A stretch of 64,000 nucleotides of DNA from Pezicula radicicola (Eukaryota; Ascomycota; Leotiomycetes; Helotiales; Dermateaceae), in NCBI GenBank assembly GCA_003008705.1, contig PDUO01000010.1, positions 1-64,000 of the forward strand, read 5' to 3'. The notes under the pieces were generated by a model. The model ran no database searches, was not told the DNA's origin, and was given only the letters and a program-made list of their open reading frames with translations. Below are positions 34,600-46,125 of the stretch, one piece after another (within the stretch, counting starts at the first letter, position 1; each line of letters opens with the position of its first letter). Made by a program: the position numbers and the translations under genes.

Positions 34600-34876
34600 A
34601 GCACTCGAACGTATCTCAAAGCCCCAAGAAGTTTGAGCGATTGAGATGAAACAGCTGCTAAGACATCCCACAAAGCTCCAAGAAGTTTGAGCGGTTGAGA
34701 TAAGAGAGCTAGTAATGCATCGCACAAAGCCTTAAATAAATGTGAGCGGTTATCTGGGGACAGCCACTGAGACATTGCCTAAAGTCAGAAACAATTTGAA
34801 GGACTGTATAGGGACAGCTACTGCGACATCGCGCAAGGTCTTAAGCATATGAGTGACCAATCAAGTGAGAGCTACT
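34600..34876. repeat. degenerate 60-70-bp tandem repeat
   Basis: Four or five imperfect copies share the blocks CCAAGAAGTTTGAGCG(A/G)TTGAGAT, (A/G)AGAGCTA or CAGCTGCTA, and (A/G)CATC(G/C)C(A/G)CAAAG. The minus-strand frame over this region codes for a Leu-rich repeat peptide, which follows from the tandem structure and is not credible as a gene. It starts immediately upstream of the recombinase gene's start and could be a promoter-proximal or terminal repeat of its element. Confidence 0.6.
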
Positions 34877-36180
34877 GACCTCATAGAGATACGCTTGCTA
34901 TAATTTGGGTTGGGTTCGAACTCCTGTCTCTAATGTTCTGCGGGATCTTCGAGGCCATCAGACGAATTAAACGACTGATGAAGATCTGGCGGATCCATGG
35001 TGGCCTATTGTATGCGAGGGGAGGTGCTAGCACGTGTAGAGTGTTGAACGAGATATGGGTAGCATGAAAAGGCTTGAATTCGACACCCTTCCTCGAGAGG
35101 GAGGATAGGACTATATATACCTGTATGATGATATGCAGGGATCTGCAGGAGACATGTGAAACAAGTGGGTCCTCTTTCAACATAGAGACGGGTACGAGAG
35201 AATATTTAGACACGTTTGCAAACGCGTGTTGATGTGTTTCAATGAGGTGATTGATGAGGAGAGGTGGTTGAAAGATGAATAGAGTCAGCCGGTAAAAACA
35301 AGGTATTCTTTTGGTGTTGAAAGAACGGCCTACCCTAACACTAAATCCTATCTCCTATTTTGACTATTGAAACAATTTGAAGGATTCGGATTCCTAAGTA
35401 ATAATCCGAAATTGTAATGGCTTAGACACTTTGAAAGCTTTAGATCCCTAAATAAATAGCTGAATCCTAATCGTTCTAGCAATTTGAACGTTTCGGATGT
35501 CTAATTGAGCAACAAATATTTGAATCCTAATCGCTTACATAGTTCGAAATATTACAGTGATTGATTTACAAGACCCTACTTTCTCAAATTTGATAAATGA
35601 TTGGACATTTAGACCTCTGCTTTTATACAAGTAATACGTCTCTAGACCGTTTGATCACGCAATACTGTAAGTAAATGCGGCAGATGACGTTAGATGACGT
35701 TATATGCCCTGAAACGAGGGAGCCGTCGTATCGGCTGTGGCTTCATCAAACTCTAAAATGTGTTGCCACTCTATTTATAGAAAATGCTCGATTACGTTAG
35801 TCGTCCTCTCTTAATATTAGATAGCTAACATATTATAACTGCGGGTGGCATTTCCATTCATATGGGTGCGCTAGGGTTGCCAAGCGCCTCCCGGCAATAC
35901 GCCCAATAACGCACTTTCCGGCACAGCGGCTGATAAGGCTGCAACTGCGTGTGACGCATCAATCCATCGACTACTGTCAACGAAGTGTGAATGATACTAT
36001 CGGAATAAGTAACTTTACCCTTGAGCTAGATGTCGGAAACCAAGCGCAATGCTCTGTTCACTTTCGATCCTGGCGACGTGTCTATCGCAGTAAGATCTTA
36101 TCACTTCGCGCATCCCAGAGTTCAGGGCCCTTTTGGAAGTCGTTTTTATTCTTCGTCACGAGTGCAGAAATCTATATAAT
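34877..36180. repeat. spacer with second degenerate 60-70-bp repeat
   Basis: From about 35345 to 35560, units contain (A)CAATTTGAA(G/C)G(T/A)TTCGGAT and TGAATCCTAATCG with about 60-70 bp spacing. The rest is ordinary spacer. The final 150 bp before 36181 should carry the promoter of the BTB gene, but no distinct TATA or CCAAT box stands out. Minus-strand frame 34881-35213 has no family motif. Confidence 0.45.
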
Positions 36181-38367
36181 ATGAAAGATACTGACTCTGT
36201 AATTCAGGTTATGTACGATGGCGAGATCTGCGCAGGCAGAGTGTCATCCCACGCCATAGCCCTCGGGAGTCCCGTCTGGGAGAAATTCTTATTTCCCCCT
36301 TGGTCTGGGTCGAAAGAAACAAAAGATTTAGAAGGACAAGACGTCCAAACATCACCTGTTCAGCAACTCAACTTTGTTGAAGATGACAGCGAAGCACTTC
36401 TGATCCTCCTACGCATTGCCCACCTGCAGTTTAAGGACATTCCGGTTACACTGTCTTACGACCACTTGTTGAACTTGGCTACTCTCGTGGATCAGTATGA
36501 CTGCATTAGTATTATCCGACCTTGGCTAGCCACGTGGCTTGCGAATGAAGAAACGGAGTGGAAGGCACCTGGACATGAGTGTTGGCTATTTATTGCTTGG
36601 GCCTTTGGGAGAAATGAGGTTTTTGAGAGCTTGGCATTGAAGATGGTGAAGGAAATTGAGGTTGATGCGGATGGAGTAACGTTTACTTCATCTGGGGAGC
36701 CCATTTCCCAGCCCCTGCCATATGGCATTTTAGGTAATTCGACAGACCAGATGCTCGCATACTTCAAGGAAACTTACATGTTTCTTTTTTAGAAAATGTT
36801 TCTGCCGTTCGTCAAGCTACTATTGACAAGCTACTTGACATTCCTTACGCGCACGTCGATCGCTACGAGAACGCCAATGATATAATCTGTCGGCGGAGGA
36901 GCAGGCAAAAAGAATGTGACGCTTTGGTCTATGGCTCACTTATTAGGGGTCTCCAAATTGCTGGATTATGGCCCCGAAAGAAGCCGGAAGAAATTCATAT
37001 CAGCATCGACCAACTTGCAACCACACTTGATTCCCTAGAAATCTTTGTCCTACCCGATATCGATTCTGGTTACCGACACGATTATTATAAGACCAACTAT
37101 AACCACGACTCGTGCAGCGTCCATAATTTCAATCAGCACGTACATACAGCACTTTCAGGTATCCCATATCCCGTCCTCGACTCGCACTACCGACACATGA
37201 AAGCACAAAAGACCACAAAACCCATCGAGATTGGGGGAATTGAGAGTATCAAGTTGTTTAGTTTCAGGCATGGAAATGTGCAAATTAAAGTCACATATCA
37301 AGACGAGCTCGTGGTGGGCAAAGTTTCATCCCACTGCATGGTTCTGGCGAGCAAAGTCTGGGAGAGCCTCATCTTTGAGCCTTTAACGAAACATGAGGTA
37401 AAAGATGAGAAGCTCCGGGGTGGAAAAGAGGACAACATTGAGCCTGAATTTGCAAATCAAACTCAGAAGAACCAACATGTTGAGAAGCAAGGTCCCACTG
37501 GCGAGAATGATAAGCAAGGGACCTCAAGCAGGCCAATGAAGGAGGTTGATTTTTGTGATGACGATGGCGAAGCTCTTCTCTTACTCCTCCGCATTGCGCA
37601 CCTCCAGTATGATGACATCCCAACCACGCTGGCCTACAAGATGCTTCTCAACGTCGCCGTTTTGTGCGACCGCTACAGTTGTGTTGAGCTGGTTGAGCCT
37701 TGGTTATCAGAATGGCTTTCTGACGAAGAGAAATCATCGAAGGAGGCAGGACATGAAAATTGGTTGTTTATAGCATGGGTCTTTGGTAGAGACAAAATCT
37801 TTTCGGACTTGGCGGTTAGAATGGTTCGAGAAGCTAGAACAAGTGACGATGGCAAATGCTTGATATTATCTGGTGTAGAGGTGTCTGGGCCGATGCCGCC
37901 TAAAGTCCTTGGTGAGTAGTTGTTTCCTTTTTCAAAAAATTTGCAGTGTTTCGGAAGAGGGGCTAATTTTAATTCTAGAACGCATCCAGGAAGTTCGCGA
38001 GGAGACGATCAAAAACCTAATCGAGGTGCCCTATAGCAGACTTGACCAGTACGAAAGCACAATTGCCGGCATCTGTTGTCAACAAGGTAATAGGGAAGGT
38101 TGCGATGCCGCAATTTATGGCTCCATTGCTCGGGGTGTGCAAAAGGCAGGCCTCTGGCCGCGGAATCGAGCTGGAGACGTCCATATAAGTCCCAAAGAAC
38201 TTGCCGCAAAAGTGGGAGATATCCAACTCTATTACGCAAACTATAGTTATGAGAACCACTATAATTGCGGTGCTCCCAGCCTCGCGGGACAGGTAACCAA
38301 CATACTATTTGCCGTTCCAAGTCCAGTCCTCGAGTTACACCGCCGGCATACGGAAGGGCAGAAGTAG
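36181..38367 (+). CDS. double-BTB/POZ fungal protein, intact
   Basis: Three exons (36181-36733, 36793-37911, 37979-38367) join in frame to about 686 residues without a stop. Both introns are phase 1 with good GT and AG sites. The protein is an internal duplication. Each half has a fungal BTB-like domain (about residues 5-125 and 340-470) with VSSH, (L/A)SPVWEK or ASKVWES, EALL(I/L)LLRIAHLQ and a Y.C...(I/V).PWL signature. A C-terminal module follows (about 185-330 and 558-686) with YGS..RG.Q.AGLWPR and HIS. The introns fall at the same place in both halves. Such BTB proteins are thought to mediate protein-protein interaction; their substrates are unknown. This is the longest clean gene in the window and shows normal codon use. 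ATG 36181 is the natural start, since upstream in-frame codons include no ATG. Confidence 0.85.
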
Positions 38368-39049
38368 AGTGCAACATGATGCCTACAGAACATCTCTTGT
38401 ATCATCAGTCAGACGCGCATCTGATTTGGATTTCTTTATTACATCACGCTTGTCAACAATTTTTCGGACTGCTACCAGTGCTTGTGGTTTCTACCGAGGT
38501 GATGAATTCGTCTTGCTGGCTCCTGGATCCACGAAGTGACCCGACGGTCGTTTAAACGGCCATCGTGTCGTATGATGGATATTTTAATTCTCCCAGATCA
38601 CTCGACCTTTTGCTAAACCCCCTTGACTTCTAAACTTCTTGTCTTCGTTGTATAGCTTAGATAGATCTGTAAGAAGCTTTGCAAGTGGTACCGGCGCTAT
38701 AGCCTTCGACTAGGTAACCGGGGTGTTCTAGCCGTCGCTCGTAGATTGATCTGTAGATTAGAATTAGGGAAGCGGTTTGTATTAAGGTTGTGTTGGTCTA
38801 TCCTTGGCGTAGTCTTAAGGTTGTTCTGTAGCTGTAATAGTCGTAGTTGGTGCTCCGACAAGCTCGCCGTTAATTAGACTATTTGGGTAGAACTTTATGA
38901 TTTCGAGGGACTCATATGTACCAAATCCATCATTGATTAAGATCCGTGAATTGTTCTTCGCTCGAGCTTTAATTTGTGGGTCGAAGACATGTTGAATCTA
39001 ATATAAGCTGATTGTTATATCTGTGTATCTTGTTTCCGAATAATCAAAA
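38368..39049. other. spacer, possible decayed gene tail
   Basis: The plus-strand frame 38309-38539 overlaps the end of the BTB gene and continues for some 170 bp with protein-like sequence (ASDLDFFITSRLSTIF, GFYRGDEFVLLAPGS). It may be the remnant of a further gene, but no family is recognised. A GTTTAAAC-centred inverted repeat lies near 38547. Confidence 0.35.
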
Positions 39050-40000
39050 TGCTATCTAAGTGTATGGTGAAACGTCCAAGTGCTTTGGAATAGCTGGAAT
39101 AAAAGGAAGTGGACATATGCTACCGGTTGCCGTCCCGTCATCGACTGATAATTGCACTATAGCCAGATAGCCATGTTTAGCTGCCCATAACAATAGAGTT
39201 TGTCCATGCTGAACTTTCGATAAAACTTCCGTCCCTTTGCTAAGCAAAAATCTAACCGCGACAAGATGCCCATTTTCATCAGCCTACAATAACGGGGTTC
39301 GTTCACGCTGATCCCTAACGCCAACCTTCTCCCCGGCGTCAAGCAATGTATTCCCGGTGCTTAGGTTCCCATTTACAGCCGCTACTGATAGCTTTTTCTC
39401 TGATGCGGATCTGCTGGCATAATATTCGGAATAAAATGTTATGGCTTGTATGGAGGTAGTGGTTCTTGGTCCTCTTGATAGAGTTGAGATGATATCTCTG
39501 GGATTGTGTCTGGACCTATAGTTGGTGGGTCTTTATTCTCTTCGCTCGTGATTGTGCCTTCACCTATAGCACTACATTAGAATGTATATAACCTAGCTAG
39601 GCGAAATCTTACATCTATACACTCCATATACTATCAGTATTACATGACGTGGTCCAAAGTCGACGCTCGGATACTCCTCTCCAATCCAGTTGCCCTTCTC
39701 GTCTCGAAAACCTTGGATCTCAGTCATCTTAAACTGAGTCTTAAAGGTAGCCTCTAATTTGGCTTTAAGATCATCAAGTGCACCGCGGCCTCTTACATGT
39801 CTCCAAAATGCAAGCTTAGTCTTACAATGGCCTTTGCACGTTTCTTCAGGGTATCCGACAATTTTAAACAAACAAGAACAAGCAGTTTCATATGATTTCC
39901 ATGTTGTTTGATATGGTTGATCCTCTGGGGAGTAGGAAGGATTTGGAAGAACTAATGTTCCAGTTTGAGTTTCGGCGATTACTTGTATAGCGAATACCAT
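39050..40000 (-). pseudogene. ankyrin-repeat protein with Cys-rich N-terminal region
   Basis: Exon 1 (ATG 40000 to about 39640) codes for a Cys-containing region (CSCLFKIVGYPEETCKGHC, then KLAFWRHVRGRGALDDLKAK). An intron ending in AATGTAG is followed by a Pro/Glu-rich linker with a TAA at a likely Gln codon. Ankyrin-type repeats come next: ADENGHLVAVRFLLSKGTEV and GQTLLLWAAKHGYLAIVQL (39056-39300). A TAG just before ADENGHL is consistent with CAG-to-TAG mutation. Only two to three ankyrin units remain before the frame decays near 39050. Fungal proteins of this type often carry longer ankyrin arrays, so the 3' end seems lost. The function of the N-terminal region is unknown. Confidence 0.6.
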
Positions 40001-41838
40001 GCTTAGTTGCGAAAATTCTAGGACGTCTAGTTAATTGTATGTTTGAAATACAGCAATAATGGAGTACTTACTAAGGTTGGCAATCGTGTGAGATAACTAA
40101 GAAATGAGATCGGACGATGGTTAAAGGCGGTTGGTATTGCCTTTTAAAACTAATGACGGAGGAAGTTAGGTTCTTGGCTTTATATCTATTATCTTTGGTA
40201 GGGAGACAAGGTGGAAAGAGCTAGTGAGAGAGGTATCGTGATCTAGCTGTAGCTATTTCAGGTAGAGCCGGAGAAGCGCGCGCGAAATCAAATAGAGATA
40301 CCTCTGTATGCATAGAAAGAAGCGAATTAGAGTCTCTATTCGCTAATTATCTCAAGCTATCCAATCAAGCCTTCTTAGCTTGCGCCCGCAAAAACGTTTT
40401 CGTTCTATCTATTCTCGTTACTCCTTGCTTCCTGAATCATGGTGGGGCCGTGCGCTGAGTCTATTGCGGCGTATCGCTTCTGTTGTCCTGCACCAATAGA
40501 ATAGAAATAAAAGTTTAAGATAAAAAAAACAAGTTATATCTATTTCTTACTAAAGTCGTTTCCCCACAAACTTAAGGTCTTATAGATTATTTGGAGTGAC
40601 GTTTGTTGCGAAGAATTTAGAACTAATTCTAATTTTAATAAACATTTTTTTAGACTTCGCTTTCACTTAATTATACTCCTTCGAATAAAACATCCTAATT
40701 TGCAGTAACAAGAGATCTAATCGCTTAACGAACCAAGAGTAAGCTTCGTGAATCTTAACGTAAAACCCTATCTAGAAAGTTTAGATTTTGACAACGATAT
40801 TCGTATCCTAGTACCCCGCCCGTACCGACGATCATCTGTGTTTTACTTACCCTTGCCGAAAATAGGTATCGTGGATACTGCAAAGGTACGAAGACATCGT
40901 TCCGATCATTTCATGCTATACCTGGTACCAAAGGCGCAGAGATGTAGGGCGTATACCGGGGACAGGAACCGGGGACAGGAACCGGGGGCAGAGGCCGGGG
41001 ACAGAGACCAGGGGCAGCGATACTTTGGTTCGGCGTAGTAGTACACTAGAGCCGAGAAACTCGAACAACGAAGATTCGAGCTATTAATATAGGCTTAGTA
41101 TATAATTTTAAGTAAGAGGCTTAATTCTTTCTCTCTAGACATAATTCACTTTTCAAAAGCGAAGTATAATTTTTAATTAACCAAAGGCCTGACAATATGT
41201 AAGCTTTTATCAGAAATGACGATCAATGTCTAATATTCTTTTAGAATATTAATATATTTCTGTTTATGCCTTAAATCTTCCGCTATAACAAATTTACTGT
41301 GGAGAAGGCTAAAGATGTCCTCTCTTTCTATCCTATACTACTCGTACAACCTAAAAAAAGTTTTTCAGGTCGTCCGTATACTATTCCTTCTCCACAATAA
41401 CGATATCATAATTCGAAATCAGAAACTAAATAATGGTATTTAGTACAATAGTCCCGCCTATTCTAATAGTACTATTGGCGATACGTATACCGATGGCTTC
41501 TGAAACTCGATACACAGTAGAATGATGCTTAAGGAACAGGATATAAAGAGAAGTTAGAGTAGACGACGTCAAAAATTGTTTAAGTTAGGGTTAATTTTGA
41601 GAAATTAATAGATATTCTATATAAGGAATTGATTTTGGTAAAGAAGATTTGAAGATATTTCACTATCTGTGTTTCTAAGCTGCTCTGGTGTTTCTTTTCA
41701 GAAGGTCCCCTTGTTATTATATTTTAGAGCTTTTTCAATATACACCCATTACACTATTATAGTAGAGTCGCTATAAAATCGCTCATCTACTTCTCCCTTT
41801 GGTTTGTCCTTGTAACTGTCCTGTTATTCTAGTACTAA
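40001..41838. other. AT-rich spacer with minisatellite patch
   Basis: No gene is recognised. The plus-strand frame 40748-41038 is open only because it reads through the 13-bp minisatellite at 40950-41022. The remainder is moderately AT-rich. Confidence 0.45.
40950..41022 (+). repeat. 13-bp minisatellite, five units
   Basis: Five units are in tandem: ACCGGGGACAGGA twice, ACCGGGGGCAGAGG, CCGGGGACAGAGA and CCAGGGGCAGCGA. This is the longest and least mutated patch of the dispersed GGGGNAGAGACC motif in the window. Confidence 0.8.
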
Positions 41839-42149
41839 TTAGCTGCGACTGTGCAATACCAGAGTTACCGTAGGTATAATGAGTAGAACAACTAATAAGA
41901 AAACACAGCTAATTAAATACATACGACTTTTGATATACTTAGAGCATATCCGCTTATTTACTTCATTAGTATCACGACGAAACGGTCAGATTGTATAGCA
42001 AGATCATCGGTCTTGCCTTGTAATGAATCCAGATTTTCTCCTCGTTCTGATACTTCCTTGATATTTTCTCGTATAATTCGAAGAGTATTATCAACTTGAG
42101 GTTGTAGATTGGAGGCTGACACAGGGGCGGAGGAAGGTATACTCGCCAT
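41839..42149 (-). pseudogene. R-SNARE (synaptobrevin/VAMP-like), single frameshift
   Basis: From ATG 42149 the frame reads a short Ser/Pro leader and then a SNARE motif, DNTLRIIRENIKEVSERGEN LDSLQGKTDDLA with a one-residue gap added only for legibility after the N. The central Arg sits in SERGE, as in R-SNAREs. Near 41980 the reading frame changes by one base. The other frame continues FRRDTNEVNKRICSKYIKSR, then a 20-residue hydrophobic anchor (YLISCVFLLVVLLIIP) and a TAA at 41839. The order SNARE motif, basic linker, C-terminal membrane anchor is that of Snc1/Snc2-type v-SNAREs that act in exocytic fusion. Length would be about 104 residues. The single-base lesion could be a true mutation or an assembly error. 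It is transcribed away from the four-helix membrane protein gene. Confidence 0.78.
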
Positions 42150-42496
42150 TGCATTATAAATCGAATGAATAAACCAAAAGTATTGCTATTAGGGAAGTAT
42201 CTGAGATTGCCGAAGTTTATATATTGAGAGTCGGTATTTTCAGGTAACGTATAACCATATCAGCACCACTTCAAAAATCAAGGGCGCTGGGAGGATGAAA
42301 AGGATCTCAGGTACCGGAATCGGCCCTTGCGACTAGGAATAGTATGTCTGTTATTTTAGTTTCGAATAATATATACTTTGATACTAGAGCTATTTATGGA
42401 TACTCTATGTTGAACTATACTTATTTCTCAACACCAGTACTCGACACAGATGACTTTGACTTACCTTGTTTTCATCCTACTTTTTTGCCTCTCACC
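42150..42496. promoter_or_regulatory. divergent spacer between R-SNARE and membrane-protein genes
   Basis: About 350 bp separates two genes transcribed in opposite directions, so it likely contains both promoters. The plus-strand frame of the downstream gene is open from 42344, but the ATG at 42497, directly before the first hydrophobic segment, is preferred as the start. No specific binding site is identified. Confidence 0.35.
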
Positions 42497-43370
42497 ATGC
42501 TACTGAGTAGTGTACAGAAAATATTCACCCTAGCGGTCTTTTTCTCCGCTACTGTTTACTGTACTGTATTGGGAATCCTACTACTGGTACAAGATAACAT
42601 TGCGGAAGCTGGCATTGCCACCTTAACCGTAAGAGCCTATTTATAATACATTTAGCGTTAGCTAATAACTGTTATAGTTTAACTTCACCGATTACTCGCC
42701 GGCCAAGTTATACTCGAATTCAATACCTGACCTTCTCCAACCTCTTGCAAGCGAAGCCCAGAGTGCGACAAGCGTACTTGCCACAGTTATTGCAACTGTA
42801 GTTAATAACGCACAAAGCGCTGCAGGCGCCGTCGCAACAGCCGCAACGGCTGCTATCGAGGGATCAATTCCCCTAAATTGTTCGCTGGGTACAAAAGGTT
42901 TCTGTGTGGGATTCGCCAACTATACGCAAGAATACAATGAATTTCCATTAAACGTATCCAGGATCATACCGGAAGCTGTTGTGAGCTTCGTTGCGGACGA
43001 CTTCCAGGTACTTCAGCCTCTAGTGGAGATCTTGGCGAGAGTCAACCCGACTAATATTGAATACTACTTACGATTCGGCCTGGGATTTATCCTTATTATA
43101 GGTACAATACTGGTTTTCTTAATATTTACTCGTCTATTTTCCTTCGTATACTTCTTTATGAAATTCGGGATCTCTTTAGTCTCTGGAATAGTATGTTGCT
43201 TACTTCTATTGGTACCTACTGTTATTTTATACGAAGTACAGAGAAAGATCCAGGATCTACAACCCCTTATCCAGGTAGAAAAAGGGGTGGTAATTAGTTA
43301 TGGCTGGGGAGCTTCCAGCTACGCTATTTTGATGATGCTATTGGTTATCACTACTGCGATATTCATATAA
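42497..43370 (+). CDS. four-helix integral membrane protein, intact
   Basis: Two exons (42497-42628, 42678-43370) are joined by a 49-bp phase-0 intron (GTAAGA ... GCTAATAAC ... TATAG) and give about 274 residues without stops. Helix 1 is near residues 5-30. A non-membrane domain of about 120 residues follows, with a long Ala/Thr/Val-rich helix and potential N-glycosylation sites (NFT, NCS, NYT, NVS) and two Cys (NCSLGTKGFC). Three further helices come at about residues 178-200, 205-230 and 255-272. The topology resembles claudin/Sur7-type tetraspan proteins, but I do not see a family signature, so the name is only descriptive. Composition is normal and RIP is absent, unlike its flanks. Confidence 0.75.
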
Positions 43371-44196
43371 GGGAGGTGGATAGGCTACATGATTGAGTTT
43401 TTCCTGTAGCTTTCAGCTTTTCAGCTATTTCTATATTCTCTTTTTAAAACAATAGAAGCCAAACGTTAGCAAGGATAAAATGTTAACAATAGATATTAAG
43501 GCACTTTATAATAGGAATCCCCAGGACGTAGAGTGTTTTACTTTTTGGTTAAGAATTATATTGTTAACTTATTAAATAAGTTCTATAAAAGATAATAAAA
43601 TTCCTTTAGTGAAGTTGCTGGTTATAGATTTGCAATCCTATCCTTGACTTAGTCGGTCACCAAGCGTGTATAAGATGCTTCCCAGAACAGCTGTAGGGAT
43701 CGTTGGTTCATCTGCTTACTGAAGAAATCTATGACTATATATACCACGCTCCATCTTGAAGAATACCAAATTTAGAGCAGAGTTATTTCAAGTTTGGTGG
43801 TAATGAGACTTCCGAGCTTTGCGGTGCCTGTGGTTACTATCCGGCTCCCCCGGCTATTTGGTGGCAGATTTAGGCTTCTGAGGACATTCTGGACGTAATT
43901 TACTATCCCCAACCTTGTCAGCTGTGGGCATCGAGTACAGGAAGTCAGAATCGGATTCGGAATATACCTGCGGGAGTCTGTAATCAGCACACCCTCTTTT
44001 TTTTTGGTACTCCACCAAAAGTGGCTCTAACTTAGAGGCCAGTAGGCGCTTACGAATATATCAACTAGATTTTTGGATAGCTATATAAACTGATTTCTTC
44101 TTTTCTTAAGATAACTCTTTGCTACTTTTTCCCTTCTCTCTCTACTTGTTACATTTCTTCAATTCGGACTTGAGTACTTCACAGGATTATCTTCTA
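43371..44196. other. intergenic, no supported gene
   Basis: The minus-strand frame 43772-43990 is open for 72 codons without recognisable motifs. A T(9) run occurs near 43995-44005. Nothing else is seen. Confidence 0.35.
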
Positions 44197-45489
44197 ATGG
44201 CTACAATACTTTATTTACTAGACGAGATTTTACTCAAGATATTCGATTTCCTCTATTATATCGACGATAATTTTAATATTCATGGCAATAAGAATGACCT
44301 TCTAGCGAGTCGTCTTGTTTGCAAAAGGCTAGCGACAATCGGGAAAGATCTTTCATTTAAGTATATTACGTTTATCAATGATATAAAAGGATATACGAGG
44401 CTCTTAATATTGTTATAATCCTCAGCAGCTAATAGTATTCGACGTTTATCTTGTTACTTTCAAGCTTTTGACATAGTTATAACCGAAATTGTCAACAGAG
44501 TTTTTGGTTTCGAACAGATTAATATATATAAGGTCAACAAGATGTATAAGTTACAGTATTTGCCTCGAAATCGACAACAGACTCGCCTGTAAGTACGTAG
44601 CTTAGATATAGGTGTTTTAAACAAAGCAATACCTTCGTTTGAAAGGCTTCGCGCTGTCAATATTATACAGGATTTCAGCGATCGATATAGAGATATATTT
44701 CAAATATTAAGTCCTTATATACACTCGACCTTTGTGTATTCTCTGCTTAGACAAAGGCTTTTCGAGGCTATTACAGGTACTATTTCTGACTCATAAATTA
44801 GCATTGAAGTTCTTCAACTTGGATATATTGAAGATAATAAATATTTCGGAGATACGGACTTACAACACCGAATTAATCGTATATATCAACCTCCTATGAT
44901 CAGTACAATACAAGGATTCACTATCGAAAGACGTGTATTATATCAATAAGCTTTCCAGAGATTAAGGCGACTGAGAATTAGATTGCCATTGAAAGATGAT
45001 TCAGATTATAATAGGCTATTAATATTTATACAATCGGTACTATTACTCGAAGAGCTATGGTTATAATTCAATTTTCAAGGCGAGCTAGCTCTTACGTTAA
45101 ATTTCCTAAGGTCTCTTAAACTATCTCGATTACGGATTCTTAGATTGGACTTGGTACTAATTGAAGATTCGCTTTACTTGATTAACTTCCTTAGTAAACA
45201 TTCTTCTAGCCTAAAAATAATTAGTTTCAGAGAGCTTGGGCTTAAAACAGGCTCCTGGGAAACTATATTTATTGAGATGAAGAAACTTTTAACCTTGGGT
45301 TCGGTATGTATAAGGGGATATTTTAAAACTAGAGGAGCTATAGAGATCGGTTCTGGATTGCTGGTTGACAGCAGAGTACTGACTAACGAAGCAATCGAGG
45401 ACTTTATCCAATGCAAGACGGACGATAATCTATTCGATCTACTACGGTCTACTCACAAGGTCTATCCGTTATATCCAGGCGGAGACTAG
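44197..45489 (+). pseudogene. F-box-type protein, RIP-affected
   Basis: ATG 44197 begins an F-box-like start (ILYLLDEILLKIFDFLYYID, then ASRLVCKRLATIGKDLSF). The frame closes at 44416 but related protein-like frames continue downstream: FGDTDLQHRINRIYQPPMIS, FQRLRRLRIRLPLKDDSDYN, FLRSLKLSRLRILRLDLVL. The last clean block, 45145-45489, ends in a TAG. The Leu spacing in the middle is leucine-rich-repeat-like, as in fungal F-box proteins that recruit substrates to SCF ubiquitin ligases. TAA and TAG codons interrupt it, and the segment 44420-44780 could also contain a lost intron. Confidence 0.6.
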
Positions 45490-46125
45490 TAATATTAGGT
45501 TGGGTGCCTATACCGGTAGGTAGTTTAGACATTTAATATAAAGAATTTATTAGTCTACATATATCATTAACTTTAAATCTGTTAAGTATACTCAAAACAG
45601 CACTCCGATTACCGTTCACGTAGTAAACCTCTTAGCGAAATCACTAAACACGATATAACTTTAGTATCTTCAAAGTAATCCCTAAAGCATCCCCTTTGGT
45701 TCGAGCATCTTATATTATTAATACTCTTCTATTAATACCTTATATACAATTCTCAAAAGATCCAAAGCGATCTCCTTCTTTTCAATAGAAGGAGGCTAAA
45801 ATAAGCCAAGGTAGAATATTTTAGGGTATAATAATCGATTCTATTTTTGGCTCCCTTTTATTAAAGTCGTCCGATTACGTTATATAATTTATTTATATCT
45901 TTATCAATTATAAAAGCCTGTAAGCTATAAGTATTCCCTTTTTTTCTTAGTGATTAAACAATAGTAAAGATAATATCTAGTGGAGCCTTTTTGGAATCCT
46001 TTAAAACGATTTACTGCCTCTAAGGGAGCCGGATATGGAATCCTCCAAAGCTGGCTACTTCGATGTATATAAATCAAAGTCTTTTCCATAGTCTGATCGC
46101 TGTTCCTGGTTCAGTACCATACACG
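45490..46125. other. intergenic, AT-rich, no supported gene
   Basis: This is the AT-rich spacer between two F-box-type genes that have the same orientation. No further feature is recognised. Confidence 0.4.

Noticed and set aside
34900..34930. GGTTCGAACTCC string resembling a tRNA B box
   Set aside because: The flanking bases do not form a T-arm stem and no acceptor or anticodon arm can be drawn.
36133..36180. Upstream extension of the first BTB frame
   Set aside because: It begins with a non-ATG codon; the ATG at 36181 is the first in frame and precedes the domain directly.
40748..41038. 96-codon plus-strand open frame
   Set aside because: It stays open only by reading through the 13-bp minisatellite and has no domain.
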